Source: Heliocidaris tuberculata (Eukaryota; Echinodermata; Echinoidea; Camarodonta; Echinometridae). Taken from it: a stretch of 64,000 nucleotides of DNA. Numbering within the stretch: the first letter of the stretch is position 1; each line of letters starts with the position of its first letter. The position numbers and the translations under genes are program-made. Of the stretch, positions 11,801 through 21,780 are shown in pieces. The stretch is from assembly GCA_025618425.1 (NCBI GenBank), contig CM046833.1, positions 3,562,672 through 3,626,671 of the forward strand, given 5' to 3'. The notes below the pieces were generated by a model that did no database searches, was not told where the DNA came from, and saw nothing but the letters and a program-made list of their open reading frames with translations.

Positions 11801-13521
11801 AAGCTAGGTTAAAGAGGGAGTAATGATAATCATGGTAGCTATTGAAGACTAAAGAGGGAGTGATGATAATCATGGTAGCTTTTGAAGACTAAAGAAGGAG
11901 TGATGATAATCATGGTAGCTATTGAAGACTAAAGAGGAAGTGATGATAATCATGGTAGCTACTAGCTAGTGAAGGTTAAAGAGGGAGTAATGATAATCAT
12001 GGTAGCTTTTGAAGACTAAAGAGGGAGTAATGATAATCATGGTAGCTATTGAAGACTAAAGAGGGAGTGATGATAATCATGGTAGCTATTGAAGACTAAA
12101 GAGGGAGTAATGATAATCATGGTAGCTTTTGAAGACTAAAGAGGGAGTGATGATAATCATGGTAGCTATTGAAGACTAAAGAGGGAGTGATGATAATCAT
12201 GGTAGCTATTGAAGACTAAAGAGGGAGTGATGATAATCATGGTAGCTATTGAAGACTAAAGAGGGAGTGATGATAATCATGTTAGCTATTGAAGACTAAA
12301 GAGGGAGTAATGATAATCATGGTAACTATTGAAGACTAAAGAGGGAGTAATGATAATCATGGTAGCTATTGAAGACTAAAGAGGGAGTAATGATAATCAT
12401 GGTAACTATTGAAGACTAAAGAGGGAGTAATGATAATCATGGTAACTATTGAAGACTAAAGAGGGAGTAATGATAATCATGTTAGCTATTGAAGACTAAA
12501 GAGGGAGTGATGATAATCATGGTAACTATTGAAGACTAAAGAGGGAGTGATGATAATCATGGTAGCTATTGAAGACTAAAGAGGGAGTGATGATAATCAT
12601 GGTAGCTACTAGCTAGTGAAGGTTAAAGAGGGAGTAATGATAATCATGGTAGCTATTGAAGACTAAAGAGGGAGTGATGATACCGTAGCTATTGAAGACT
12701 AAAGAGGGAGTGATGATAATCATGGTAGCTATTGAAGACTAAAGAGGGAGTAATGATAATCATGGTAGCTTTTGAAGACTAAAGAGGGAGTAATGATAAT
12801 CATGGTAAATATTAAAGACTAAAGAGGGAGTAATGATAATCATGGTAACTATTGAAGACTAAAGAGGGAGTAATGATAATCATGTTAGCTATTGAAGACT
12901 AAAGAGGGAGTGATGATAATCATGGTAACTATTGAAGACTAAAGAGGGAGTGATGATAATCATGGTAGCTATTGAAGACTAAAGAGGGAGTGATGATAAT
13001 CATGGTAGCTATTGAAGACTAAAGAGGGAGTGATGATAATCATGTTAGCTATTGAAGACTAAAGAGGGAGTGATGATAATCATGGTAACTATTGAAGACT
13101 AAAGAGGGAGTGATGATAATCATGGTAACTATTGAAGACTAAAGAGGGAGTGATGATAATCATGGTAGTTATTGAAGACTAAAGAGGGAGTGATGATAAT
13201 CATGGTAGCTATTGAAGACTAAAGAGGGAGTGATGATAATCATGGTAACTATTGAAGGCTGAAGAAGGAGTGATGATAATCATGTTAGCTATTGAAGACT
13301 AAAGAGGGAGTGATGATAATCATGGTAGCTATTGAAGACTAAAGAGGGAGTGATGATAATCATGGTAGCTATTGAAGGCTGAAGAAGGAGTGATGATAAT
13401 CATGTTAGCTATTGAAGACTAAAGAGGGAGTGATGATAATCATGGTAGCTATTGAAGGCTATTGAAGCTATTGAAGACTAAATAGGGAGTTATCATAATC
13501 ATGGTAGCTTTTGAAGGCTAA
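8848..13521. repeat. 40-bp minisatellite array (~115 copies)
   Basis: Nearly uninterrupted tandem array of a 40-bp unit. Each unit holds GATGATAATCATGGTAGC followed by TATTGAAGACTAAAGAGGGA. Units vary at a few sites: taATGA or tgATGA, GGTAGCT or GTTAGCT or GGTAACT, GAAGACT or GAAGGCT. Longer variant units containing ACTAGCTAGTGAAGG recur irregularly (for example near 9771, 9862, 10437, 10605, 11270, 12607). The unit contains TGATAA, matching the GATA-factor consensus WGATAR, and no CpG. The period is not a multiple of three and stops occur in every frame, so it is non-coding. It lies wholly inside a PTPMT1 intron. Confidence 0.97.
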
Positions 13522-14127
13522 AGGTGGATTTCCACGGGGCACAAGAACAATTCCCGAAGGATGCAAATGTCAAAAAAATGGCAAATTCCAACATTCGTAT
13601 TTTGGTCTCCAAAAGTTTGCAAGAAGCGAAGTCAATCATTCGCAGGAGTCGTTTTTAGTTTGGAGGGAATTTCAAAATAGTTTTGAATTTCTTGTGAACG
13701 TTTTCAGCATCCTGGGTCGTGATTTGTTCATAACTTGCTCTCGAAAAATGTCTGAAAAGCTTTGTCATGTGTGCACGACCTACTCACACCATGTGTGATG
13801 TTCGCAATATCTTTGTGAAACCCCAAACAGATTCCGACAGTGTGGAGAATGTCTTGGGCATGTTTTGCGAAAGCAGCAAAGTTCGTCTGTGTTGTTCGCA
13901 TTTTAGTTGCGTGTTCTTTGTGTATGTGGACTGGCCATAGATCGGCAATGCTACACACTACATTCGCACTTACGTTGTAAGAACTACGCACAAACGTGCA
14001 AAAATGGTTTACGGCACCATTGTCGCGACACATTCAGAGAAGTTTTTCTTTGAATGTTGGGCGTTGCCATTTTTTCAACATTGGCATCCTTCACAAATCG
14101 TTCGCGTGCCCCGTGAAAACCCACCTT
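13522..14127. mobile_element. 606-bp MITE with ~75-bp terminal inverted repeats
   Basis: The left end reads AAGGTGGATTTCCACGGGGC; the right end, complemented, reads AAGGTGGGTTTTCACGGGGC. The imperfect match continues for about 75 bp and includes GAAGGATGC and AAAAAATGGCAA on both arms. It interrupts the 40-bp array, which resumes at 14131. Flanks read GCTAA on the left and TTAAGAGGG on the right, consistent with a TA or TAA target duplication (Tc1/mariner or PIF/Harbinger type; not resolved). An internal open frame of about 95 codons resembles nothing known. Confidence 0.8.
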
Positions 14128-14130
14128 TAA

Positions 14131-14190
14131 GAGGGAGTAATGATAATCATGGTAGCTACTGAAGGCTAAAGAGGGAGTAATGATAATCTT
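14131..14190. repeat. Distal end of the 40-bp minisatellite
   Basis: About one and a half units of the same 40-bp repeat (GAGGGAGTAATGATAATC and onward) continue after the inserted MITE. They mark the right edge of the array before unique intron sequence leading into exon 3. Confidence 0.9.
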
Positions 14191-14333
14191 TGGTAATTGA
14201 TATCTCAGGAAAAAGGGCTTGATGTATAAATCCAGTTATTACTACTATTATTATCTTGTAAGCTGTGTAGTGCCTACTACACCTATACATTTTGTGTCTA
14301 TTTGTTTATCTTCTGTTTGTGTGATATGATTAG

Positions 14334-14525
14334 GAGTGGAGGAAGCATGAGATTGAGCATCTTCAGCTACCTACAGTAGACTTCACAGAAGCACCAAGTC
14401 TAGAGTATTTAGAGAGAGGTGTAGAGTTCATTCAACAGCATGCTGATAATGGCAGCAGTGTATATGTACACTGTAAGGCAGGAAGGACTAGAAGTGCTAC
14501 ACTTGTTGGCTGCTATCTTATGACA
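14334..14525 (+). CDS. PTPMT1: PTPMT1 exon 3, catalytic exon
   Basis: 64 codons, phase 0 at both ends, with acceptor TTAG before 14334 and donor GTAAGT from 14526. The exon encodes [21 protein letters not shown], where the TVD aspartate matches the general-acid region. [16 protein letters not shown] follows, the protein tyrosine phosphatase P-loop HCxxGxxR with its catalytic cysteine and arginine. In PTPMT1 this loop takes the phosphate from phosphatidylglycerophosphate through a cysteinyl-phosphate intermediate. All key residues are intact, so the gene looks functional. The exon sits between the minisatellite intron and the retrotransposon-bearing intron. Confidence 0.96.
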
Positions 14526-14538
14526 GTAAGTCTTATCT

Positions 14539-14662
14539 GGGCCCTGTCTCAGAATTACAATAATTGATATAAGCTACTGACATTGTTGCATTTGACTGGT
14601 TGTGAGCAAATTTGTCATAGAAATGTGGCAGTTGTTATTGATAAAAAATTTTATGAAACAGT
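14539..14662. mobile_element. Decayed GGGCCCTG-type MITE
   Basis: Begins GGGCCCTGTCTCAGAATTAC and contains ATAAGCTACTGA and GAGCAAATTTGTCA, both shared with the better preserved element at 16371-16508. The right terminus is weak (ATGAAACAG). Probably an old member of the same short inverted-repeat family. Confidence 0.55.
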
Positions 14663-15575
14663 AATTTTTGGCATACACTCTATCAAATCATCTCATCTGC
14701 CCCCCCCCCCCCTCCTGAAAAGTATCTTGTTTTATTTCTTGTGAATAGGGCTGCAGTACATATTTAACAGGCCTGCTTGCTTCCGTACTCCAAAACAACC
14801 TCTGTCAAAAGCGGAACAAGCTATCCTTTGAATCCCAATGACCGGCTATGAGACCTTAAAGAGAACACTCAGTATCCCATAGGCCAGCCGTGAGACCTCC
14901 CAGAGAACACCCAGTATCCCTGTCATGGAATAATGCTTTCTTGATTTAATTTAAAAGTTTTGGAAAAAGACTAAGAAAAGAAGTTCCGTAAACCATGTTG
15001 TTTTTTTCCTCCTTCAGCAGTTTGCCCTCGAAGACAGCAGTTTGCTTACAGTTATAGCCGTAGTTTGAAGTTTGAACTAAATATTTCCGTTAGATATCCA
15101 ACCAGCCTGTATCCAACACAGTTGTTGAATAAACCCTACAAATGATGATCAAATCCATGACTGTGTCACAGTTCATCGTTTATTAATTGCAGCAACGTGT
15201 TTCTTACCGTTTCATAACAATCCCAAATGCTGGCTATGTGATCTCAAAGAAATTGGAAATTGGAAATTGACTGCATAGCAATGGTCCCTAGGGTAGAAAT
15301 AATTCAAGAAGAGGAATTTGATGAGTATTTGAAATTGACTGCTTAGCAATGTTCCTTTGGGTAGATAATATTAAAGGGAAATCCAACCTTAATAACAAGT
15401 TGCTCTGAAAACTCTGGGACAAGCAATAAAAAAAATTACAAATTTTTGAAAGTTGTAATCACTATACACATGGAAATTTCAAGTTGACTGAATAGGTAAT
15501 GTCACTGTGATGTAGTTGCGGACAACTCCCCCATTTGCTCCAACAAACAAAATGAATAAAATGTCGTTTTTTATT
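14663..15575. other. Intronic sequence, minor repeats only
   Basis: Contains a poly-C run near 14701. Imperfect repeats of GAAATTGACTGCNTAGCAATG occur at about 15261 and 15332, with another copy near 28143 on the far side of the retrotransposon. No gene is seen. Confidence 0.45.
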
Positions 15576-15748
15576 CCTCCGCCCGCCAAAGGTGGTCCCG
15601 GAGGCATAATGTTTTTCAGGTTGTCCGTCTGTCCGTCCCGCTTTCTCGTTCTCACGATAACTCAAGAACCACTTGAGGTATGAACTTCAAACTTGGTGCT
15701 AGTATGTGTCACCATAGGAAGACGATCTGGTTAGATTTTGGGGTATGT

Positions 15749-15768
15749 AGGTCAAAGGTCAAAGGTCA
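15749..15768 (+). promoter_or_regulatory. Three AGGTCA half-sites in DR1 spacing
   Basis: Three exact AGGTCA hexamers at 15749, 15756 and 15763 are each separated by one A. This is the DR1 arrangement bound by RXR/HNF4/COUP-TF-type nuclear receptors. It lies in a dispersed repeat within an intron, so function is only a possibility. Confidence 0.4.
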
Positions 15769-16370
15769 CAGGTGTTAGCCTCGTTCTCACGATAATTCAA
15801 GAACCATTTGAGGTATGAACTTCAATCTCGGTGCTAGCAGGCGCGGCCCTGCACTGCAATTAACTCCTTGTAAAGTCGTAAAAGCTTTTGAATTCCTAAA
15901 GGCTACCGAGGCCCTGTGCTGAGAGAGGAGCAAAGATCCTCGAAAATTCACCTTTTTGTATCTCCCTTATTTAGGCCTTAAAAACATGAAAATTCCAGAG
16001 TATATAAGAGTTGATGATATTATGCTTCATATCAATTTTCATTGAAAACGGTTGAGTATTTTTGGAGATACAAGTATTTTTCTGTTTCAGAGTACGGTGA
16101 AAAGAGGTTTTGTTTTTTTCCAGACTCAAGTCTGGGACGTGATGAATATGCAAACAATTGGCACATTGCTAGATGTTAAACTCCAGTCTCACTCCCTACG
16201 CAGTTTCAAGTTTGCACATTTAGTAGTTTTGTGTAAAACTACCATAAAAAATCATGGAAAAACTGGAAGTGTACAACTATCATTGAACCATTTCACCTCT
16301 TTGCGCATGCACTCACCCGACCTCCTCCTTTTTTGCTTCAGCTCGCGCTCACGTTGATCAGTTGTTTCCT

Positions 16371-16508
16371 GGGCCCTGTTCCATAGAACTTGTCATCAAG
16401 GACAAGTTGCAATAACTGTTATAAGCTACTGAAATCCTTGGCATCGGATTGGCTGAGAGCAAATTTGTCAGTAAAAATCACTGACAAGACATTTGTTGAA
16501 ACGGCCCC
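16371..16508. mobile_element. 138-bp GGGCC-type MITE
   Basis: The left terminus is GGGCCCTGTTCCATAGAACT and the right, complemented, is GGGGCCGTTTCAACAAATGT. TTGTCA and its complement continue on both arms. It shares internal ATAAGCTACTGA and GAGCAAATTTGTCA with 14539-14662. Non-coding, and nested inside the 15838-17512 element. Confidence 0.75.
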
Positions 16509-16652
16509 TGTTTACTCTCGATCTCGTGTGTAGCAAGCTGTATACTGTTTGTATATGACTGTGTAGCAGATCGACGTGACCATTTACTTGTGTACAGCAC
16601 ACGGTAGATTTTTATATAACTGGGGGAAAATATGCTATAGTCCGATCTGGGC

Positions 16653-16803
16653 CCCGTTGCATAAAACTTACCGTCAATGGTAACTGTGCCAGCAATGGTA
16701 ACTACCATGGTAACATCACTCAACAGCCAATCAAAATCAAGGTTTCCATGGAAGTTACCGTTGATGGCAAAGTGACCGTTAATGGTAAGTTTTATGCAAC
16801 GGG
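16653..16803. mobile_element. 151-bp foldback MITE
   Basis: CCCCGTTGCATAAAACTTAC at the left pairs with GTAAGTTTTATGCAACGGG at the right; pairing extends inward over repeated (A/T)ATGGTAAC motifs. The whole element can fold into one long hairpin. Non-coding, and nested inside the 15838-17512 element. Confidence 0.85.
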
Positions 16804-17998
16804 ATTGCAGCAATCCACCTTATTTTAACATTACCCTTATTTGATTTCTTAATAATTAATCTTACATTGGATCTATGTTGTTCTTTTGCCCAATATCGGC
16901 CTTTACTTCAGCATGTTTTATCACGACAGTCCAACACACCACTAAGTCAAGTGTAAATATCCTGCACGTACATACGTAGTACACGGGACAACATTTGAGT
17001 GGAAACCATCCTGCATGCACCGCTATACGCGGGACTACATTTCAACTTCCGCGAAGAACGGTTGAGGGTTCATGAATGACATTGCCTTCAATTTTTTCCC
17101 AACATAACCGTTTGACAGATAATTATGATAAGATATTTGGAGGATCCCCTCAATATACTTTGACTTTTCATATCTGAAAGTTTCGATTGCGCAATGACAG
17201 AAAATATGAAAAATACTGCGACATTTTCAGACTTAAAAAAAAGAAAGAAATGGCTCCTCATTTCTCTAAGTTTTCACAAACTAAAACATGATTTGACTAC
17301 GAGTGATAATAATTCCGAGTTAGAGCAACTCTTATTCTGGAATTTGACGTTTAGTTCATTTTATTTGGTTGTTTCTAGGGCGAGATTTCACAGTTTAGCT
17401 GAGGCTCTTCGATAGCGCTTTTACGTAAACAAATTGTTTATTTTATGCAAATTAGGCAGGACGGAGTGAAAGCTTTCGGGTGGCTAATTGCTGCAGTGTA
17501 GGGCCACGACTGCTAGTATGTATCACCGTAGGAAGATGATCTGATTAGATTTTGGGGTACATGTACATAGGTGAATGGTCGAAGGTCACAGAGGTCAATT
17601 CATGAAATTTCAGTTGTTAGTCTTGTTCTCGCGATAACTCAAGATCCATTTGAAATATGAAGTTCAAACTTGGTGCTAGTATGTGTCATCATAGGAAGAG
17701 GATCTGATCAGATTTTGGGATACCTAGGTGAAAGGTCAAAGGTCATGGAGATCATTTACCTTGTGCTCAATTAGAGCCATTAATTTCAAACTTGGAACTA
17801 GTTTGCATCACCATAGTGAGACAAACTGATTTGATTTTTGTTTACGTCCAGTTCAAAGGTGACATGTCATAGAGGTCATTATATGTGAAATTAATGTTTT
17901 TCAGTTTTTTTATCACCATATCTCAACTATTTTGTATTAATGACTAGGAGGAGATAAAGTGTTCAGACTTTTGGGTAATCACAATATTTCAAGAATAG

Positions 17999-18931
17999 TG
18001 TGACGAACTATCCCAAACTCAGACACCATCGATGACAAACTATCCCAAACACCATGAAGAGATACCTTGCAGCAATGCAGGTTCAGTCTGCAATTTAATG
18101 TAAACAATAAACACATTTTTAGTCAAGCATGTCTCAACTGTTTACATGCATTAAGAAATAGAAAAATACTTCCTTCCAAATGTAAATAACACTTTTGCTA
18201 AATACCATATCATAACCTGACTTTGATACACTGTCTATGTAATTCTTTCATTACTTTGTTTGCATCAACATAATTTGTCATATCTCTGCCCTGTGATACT
18301 TTAAAGGGCCTTTTCAAGCTTTGAAATACCTAAATAAACCTTCTCACTCATTCCTTATTTTTAGTGTTATATGAGCTAAATAAAACATTATAAATGCGCC
18401 CCAAATTTCTGCATGCATGTCATATCATGTATATTATAGCCTTTTCAATATCATAGCTATTCATATAAACATTCAAGCAATATGAGCTTTGTCATAATAA
18501 ATAATCCATCAGCATGGCGTGGCACACAACGAAGCCTGAACGGAAACGCCCTCATACCTGATTCATTATTCATGTAATTTGCATAGCGCACATGTAGTCC
18601 TTCACATACATGTACACTTTCACTATCACCATACTCATGATATAGCAATTTGGCACCACAAATTAAGGCACTTCAATATCATAATATATAACGTGAGTGG
18701 GTTATATAGACAGATTAATTCTTAAACTTCAATATTACATGTTCATTTACTTACATCATTGGGCTTGTATCCGAAATTTAAACAAAAATCAATGGCATCG
18801 TTGCGGGAACGAAATCTTCCTAACACAGGAAAATTAGCAGCACACCTTGACAGCGCCCTCACTTGGGCAAACTAATTTTTCACTGTCAAACCTTCGCTTA
18901 TGACGTCAGGCTCAAAATTTTACACCCGACA
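17999..18931 (-). repeat. 3' LTR of the BEL/Pao element (933 bp)
   Basis: Plus-strand ends are TGTGACGAAC...CACCCGACA. It keeps a 22-bp stretch at 18901-18922 that begins with the CRE-like TGACGTCA and is absent from the other LTR. The other visible difference is A at 18822 versus G at 27228. In element orientation the 22-bp stretch lies near the outer start of U3. Confidence 0.93.
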
Positions 18932-18944
18932 TCCCGGCCCCCTT
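18932..18944 (-). promoter_or_regulatory. Polypurine tract of the BEL/Pao element
   Basis: Read on the minus strand, AAGGGGGCCGGGA directly abuts the 3' LTR start TGTCGGGTG. Its position and purine content fit the primer for plus-strand DNA synthesis. Confidence 0.65.
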
Positions 18945-20823
18945 AAATGTGAAGCTCTACTGAGCATTTAACCAACATTTAATAAAAAATACAAATATCA
19001 CCTTACGTTCTTACAAGTTCCCTTTAACCATAAACAAGTCTACTAATCAATTCTGCAAAAACTAAATTCTGTATTATTAATACAATATTGTCAAATTATG
19101 AAACTATAAAGATGTTTTCATAATGAACAAATGTTCAAACAACCTTCTTTTGAGTCATAATATGAAAAATTGTAGTAAAAAACTAATCACAACACAGGTA
19201 ACTCTGCCTAAGTCGAATCTCCCTGGACCATAAATCCACCAGACCCAGGCAATGTGCAATCCACAAGATGCAAACAACTATCTTGCACAACGGGGTCTGA
19301 AAACTGTTTCAACCCAGGCGACCACTCGACCCAAGGAAAGTCGACCTCTGCAGAGCCAACTGCAAGTCATCTTAACCTCGTTAAAGTCAACATTTTAATA
19401 CACCATAAATCAATATTTCAAATAAATGTACCATCAATTCTTCCTCATTGAGTAGAAAACAACTTTATCAACTGCATCTGAATTTGTCTACTTGAATACA
19501 AAAAATCAAATATTTCACTTCTTTGTGATAACTTTAAGTCAATTGGCTTGCCAATAAAATACTTCTATCAAGACACTCCAAATTGTTGTAACCATGACAA
19601 CCCAGTAATGTCAATATCTAGGTTTAACATTCTCCATGAATTAATTCAATACTCAATATAAGCACCACAAATCAGGTTACTTCAAAACACATATGTACCA
19701 CTTCTACTATTTTCAATAAACCCAATTTGTCATCTTGTGTTACTTCACACAAATGATTTGTTTCGTCATTACTCTCAATAACTATATTCATAATTTAGCT
19801 GTTGATTTGACAACCGTCCTTCAAGGAAAAATCTGTTCTTTTACTTCATAGTACATACACTGTCAGATCTTTGGTATTAAATCTTGTGAAATAACTCCAT
19901 ATACATGTACATATAATACCTTTGGTTTTTTTTAAACCCCCAAAATAGCACCCTTTTTGCTAATAAAAATAAAAAGACTTTGGCAATCGTTATTAGATCA
20001 AAATAGGTAAGCACTAGATAACCAAATTCTCGCTCATATCTGAGAATTAAAAAATTCTCTGTCCAAACTGAATATATGCAAATTCCAAAATAAAGCTCAG
20101 AGAGCAAACATGTATCAATATTCACTAATACCAAGGTGTTAGAATATGACCTGAATAATTGAAACATGTAGTATATGAAATATCTCAAGAGAATCCATCA
20201 AATTTACATAAAAAACATACATTTGAACACAGAATATGATATTTAAGGCACCAATATCAACTTTCAATGCAATAAGTGATATTTAGGGCACCAAATATCA
20301 ACTTTCAATGCAATAAGTGATATTTAGGGCACTAAATATCGACCATCAATATATAAACTTTCAAAATGAATATCAAACTTTTCTAGTTTTCTGTAAATGA
20401 GTCTTTGAGTCCTTTAACTTTATCAGTTCCTCAGTTACTGTTCATATATGCTTGAACTTGGATTTCAACTTGGTCGTCGAGTAAATGTCTCTTCCTCCAA
20501 CAACTCTGTCCGCAAATCCATGTATAATGTTCATCTTGATACGCGACCGTGTTCATCCTGTCTTGGAATGTGATTGATCCTTTCGCTTATAACACTGAAA
20601 TAACGCGATAAAGGCACTAATACTGGTCAACTTTCCATTATATCAAACATTAAACTTGATGGAAATATGTATTTGTTGTAAATCAAACGCGATCCAATAT
20701 GGCACAAATAAATAAAAGTGGTTTCCATTTATGCTTATCACAATGCTAAATCAGCATATTTGATAATTTCATAGCACTCAAAACTTAAGCTGATTTTCCT
20801 TTCACTAATTGCTCCAAAGAAAT
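18945..20823 (-). other. Non-coding 3' internal region of the BEL/Pao element
   Basis: About 1.9 kb between integrase and the 3' LTR. No envelope-like or other long frame is seen. It contains a roughly 44-bp tandem repeat (GATATTTAGGGCACCAAATA type, about 20246-20340) in two to three copies. It could be a long 3' UTR or a decayed accessory region. Confidence 0.6.
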
Positions 20824-21777
20824 TCAAACATCTGCTTCCAGAATTAAACATAATTTTGCAATTGGCCTAACAAGCACGCTATTCCTCGTCTTCACCTCGA
20901 CGCTTCGAACACAACCTCTTCTGTCAGGCATAGTTTTGAGCACTCTACCCAACTGCCACGAATTCCGCGGTACATTCTCGTTGACCACTAGCACAAGATC
21001 ACCGACTTTCACATTACGACGTGATGATACCCATTTCTCCCTCTCCTGGAGTTGTGGTAAGTACTCCTTAATCCAGCGTCGCCAAAAGAGGTCAGCCATA
21101 TATTGCACCTGACGCCACCGTCTTCTCGCATACACATCAGACTTGTCGCTCACTGTTGGAGGTAGTTGAGGCTTTCTATTGAGCAGAAGCAAGTGATTAG
21201 GTGTCAAGGCTTCTACATCATTAGCGTCATCACAAAGTCCGGTGATGGGTCTGCTGTTGATGATACTTTCCACTTCACAGAGTAGCGTACACAAACTTTC
21301 ATCTGAGAGTGTTTGCTGCTTCGTCAAGGCAAGGATCAACTTCCTTACTGTCCCAATCTGCCTCTCCCAGACTCCACCGAAATGTGATGCCCCAGGTGGA
21401 TTAAATGACCACTTAATGTTTCTCTGGAGTAGCTCATCATCTAGCTTAGCTCGATTCCATCCTTCTATCTCTCGTCTCATTTCTCGTTCTGCGCCAACGA
21501 GATTGGTTCCATTGTCTGACCTTATCTCTTTCACATTGCCTCTTCGAGCTATAAAGCGTCGTATCGCATCTATACAGGAGTCAGTGTCCAATGATGACGA
21601 CATTTCGATGTGGACAGCTCGAATAGCTAGGCATGTGAATATGACTACATAACGCTTAACCATACTTCGGCCTCTTTTTACTTCAATAGGGCCAAAGAAA
21701 TCCATACCGACTCTGGAAAAGGGTGGTTCATCAGGCGTCAGTCGGTCCTTGGGCAGATCAGCCATTTTCTGCTGCAT
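20824..21777 (-). CDS. BEL/Pao integrase core and C-terminal domain (downstream of stop)
   Basis: 317-residue frame continuing the Gag-Pol frame after an in-frame TAG at 21781-21783. From its first ATG it contains the DDE integrase core: Asp26 in GMDFFGP, Asp88 in RSDNGTN and Glu138 in GGVWERQ. A conserved BEL/Pao C-terminal region follows (EKWVSSRRNVKVGDLVLV, then NSWQLGRVL). The core would cut and join element DNA into chromosomes. Because the zinc-binding half of integrase lies upstream of the stop, this piece is not a complete enzyme alone. It could be made only by readthrough or internal initiation; simple nonsense decay is the likelier explanation. Confidence 0.9.
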   Translation of the reverse strand: MQQKMADLPKDRLTPDEPPFSRVGMDFFGPIEVKRGRSMVKRYVVIFTCLAIRAVHIEMSSSLDTDSCIDAIRRFIARRGNVKEIRSDNGTNLVGAEREMRREIEGWNRAKLDDELLQRNIKWSFNPPGASHFGGVWERQIGTVRKLILALTKQQTLSDESLCTLLCEVESIINSRPITGLCDDANDVEALTPNHLLLLNRKPQLPPTVSDKSDVYARRRWRQVQYMADLFWRRWIKEYLPQLQEREKWVSSRRNVKVGDLVLVVNENVPRNSWQLGRVLKTMPDRRGCVRSVEVKTRNSVLVRPIAKLCLILEADV

Positions 21778-21780
21778 GAC

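Larger units (their letters stand above)
6295..14333 (+). other. PTPMT1: PTPMT1 intron 2
   Basis: About 8.0-kb phase-0 intron bounded by GTAAGT at 6295 and TTAG ending at 14333. Roughly 80 per cent is repetitive: a 70-bp minisatellite, a 40-bp minisatellite and one inverted-repeat element inserted in each. The remaining stretches (6295-6555, 8273-8847, 14191-14333) show no gene. Confidence 0.9.
15838..17512. mobile_element. 1675-bp inverted-repeat element inserted in dispersed repeat
   Basis: The left terminus is CAGGCGCGGCCCTGCACTGC. The right terminus, complemented, is CAGTCGTGGCCCTACACTGC, with both arms continuing to AATTA. CTAG occurs at both junctions (15834-15837 and 17513-17516), suggesting a 4-bp target duplication; TGCTAG could also be read as 6 bp. 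The host repeat continues cleanly across the insertion (GGTGCTAG joined to TATGT). No transposase was recognised inside. Two shorter MITEs are nested in it. Confidence 0.75.
15576..17960. repeat. Dispersed repeat with internal ~185-bp tandem units (interrupted)
   Basis: Starts at CCTCCGCCCGCC...GGAGGCATAATG, followed by GTCCGTCTGTCCGTCC. Tandem units share ACGATAACTCAAGAACC, GAACTTCAAACTTGGTGC, ATAGGAAGA and GATTTTGGGGTA. Units are near 15650, 15785, 17620 and 17750, with a weaker one to about 17960. A related single copy lies at 33371-33560, so this is a dispersed family. Each unit ends in AGGTCA-rich sequence. The element at 15838-17512 is inserted in the second unit. There is no coding capacity. 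Confidence 0.75.

Noticed and set aside
8848..13521. Regular 40-bp repeats reminiscent of a CRISPR array
   Set aside because: The units are directly contiguous with no unique spacers, the host is a eukaryote and no cas genes exist. It is a minisatellite.
13511..14033. Two opposed open frames of about 95-101 codons
   Set aside because: They lie within the inverted-repeat MITE at 13522-14127 and match no transposase or host domain.
18932..20823. Envelope gene in the BEL/Pao element
   Set aside because: No long frame, signal peptide or membrane segment is seen in this region; it appears non-coding.
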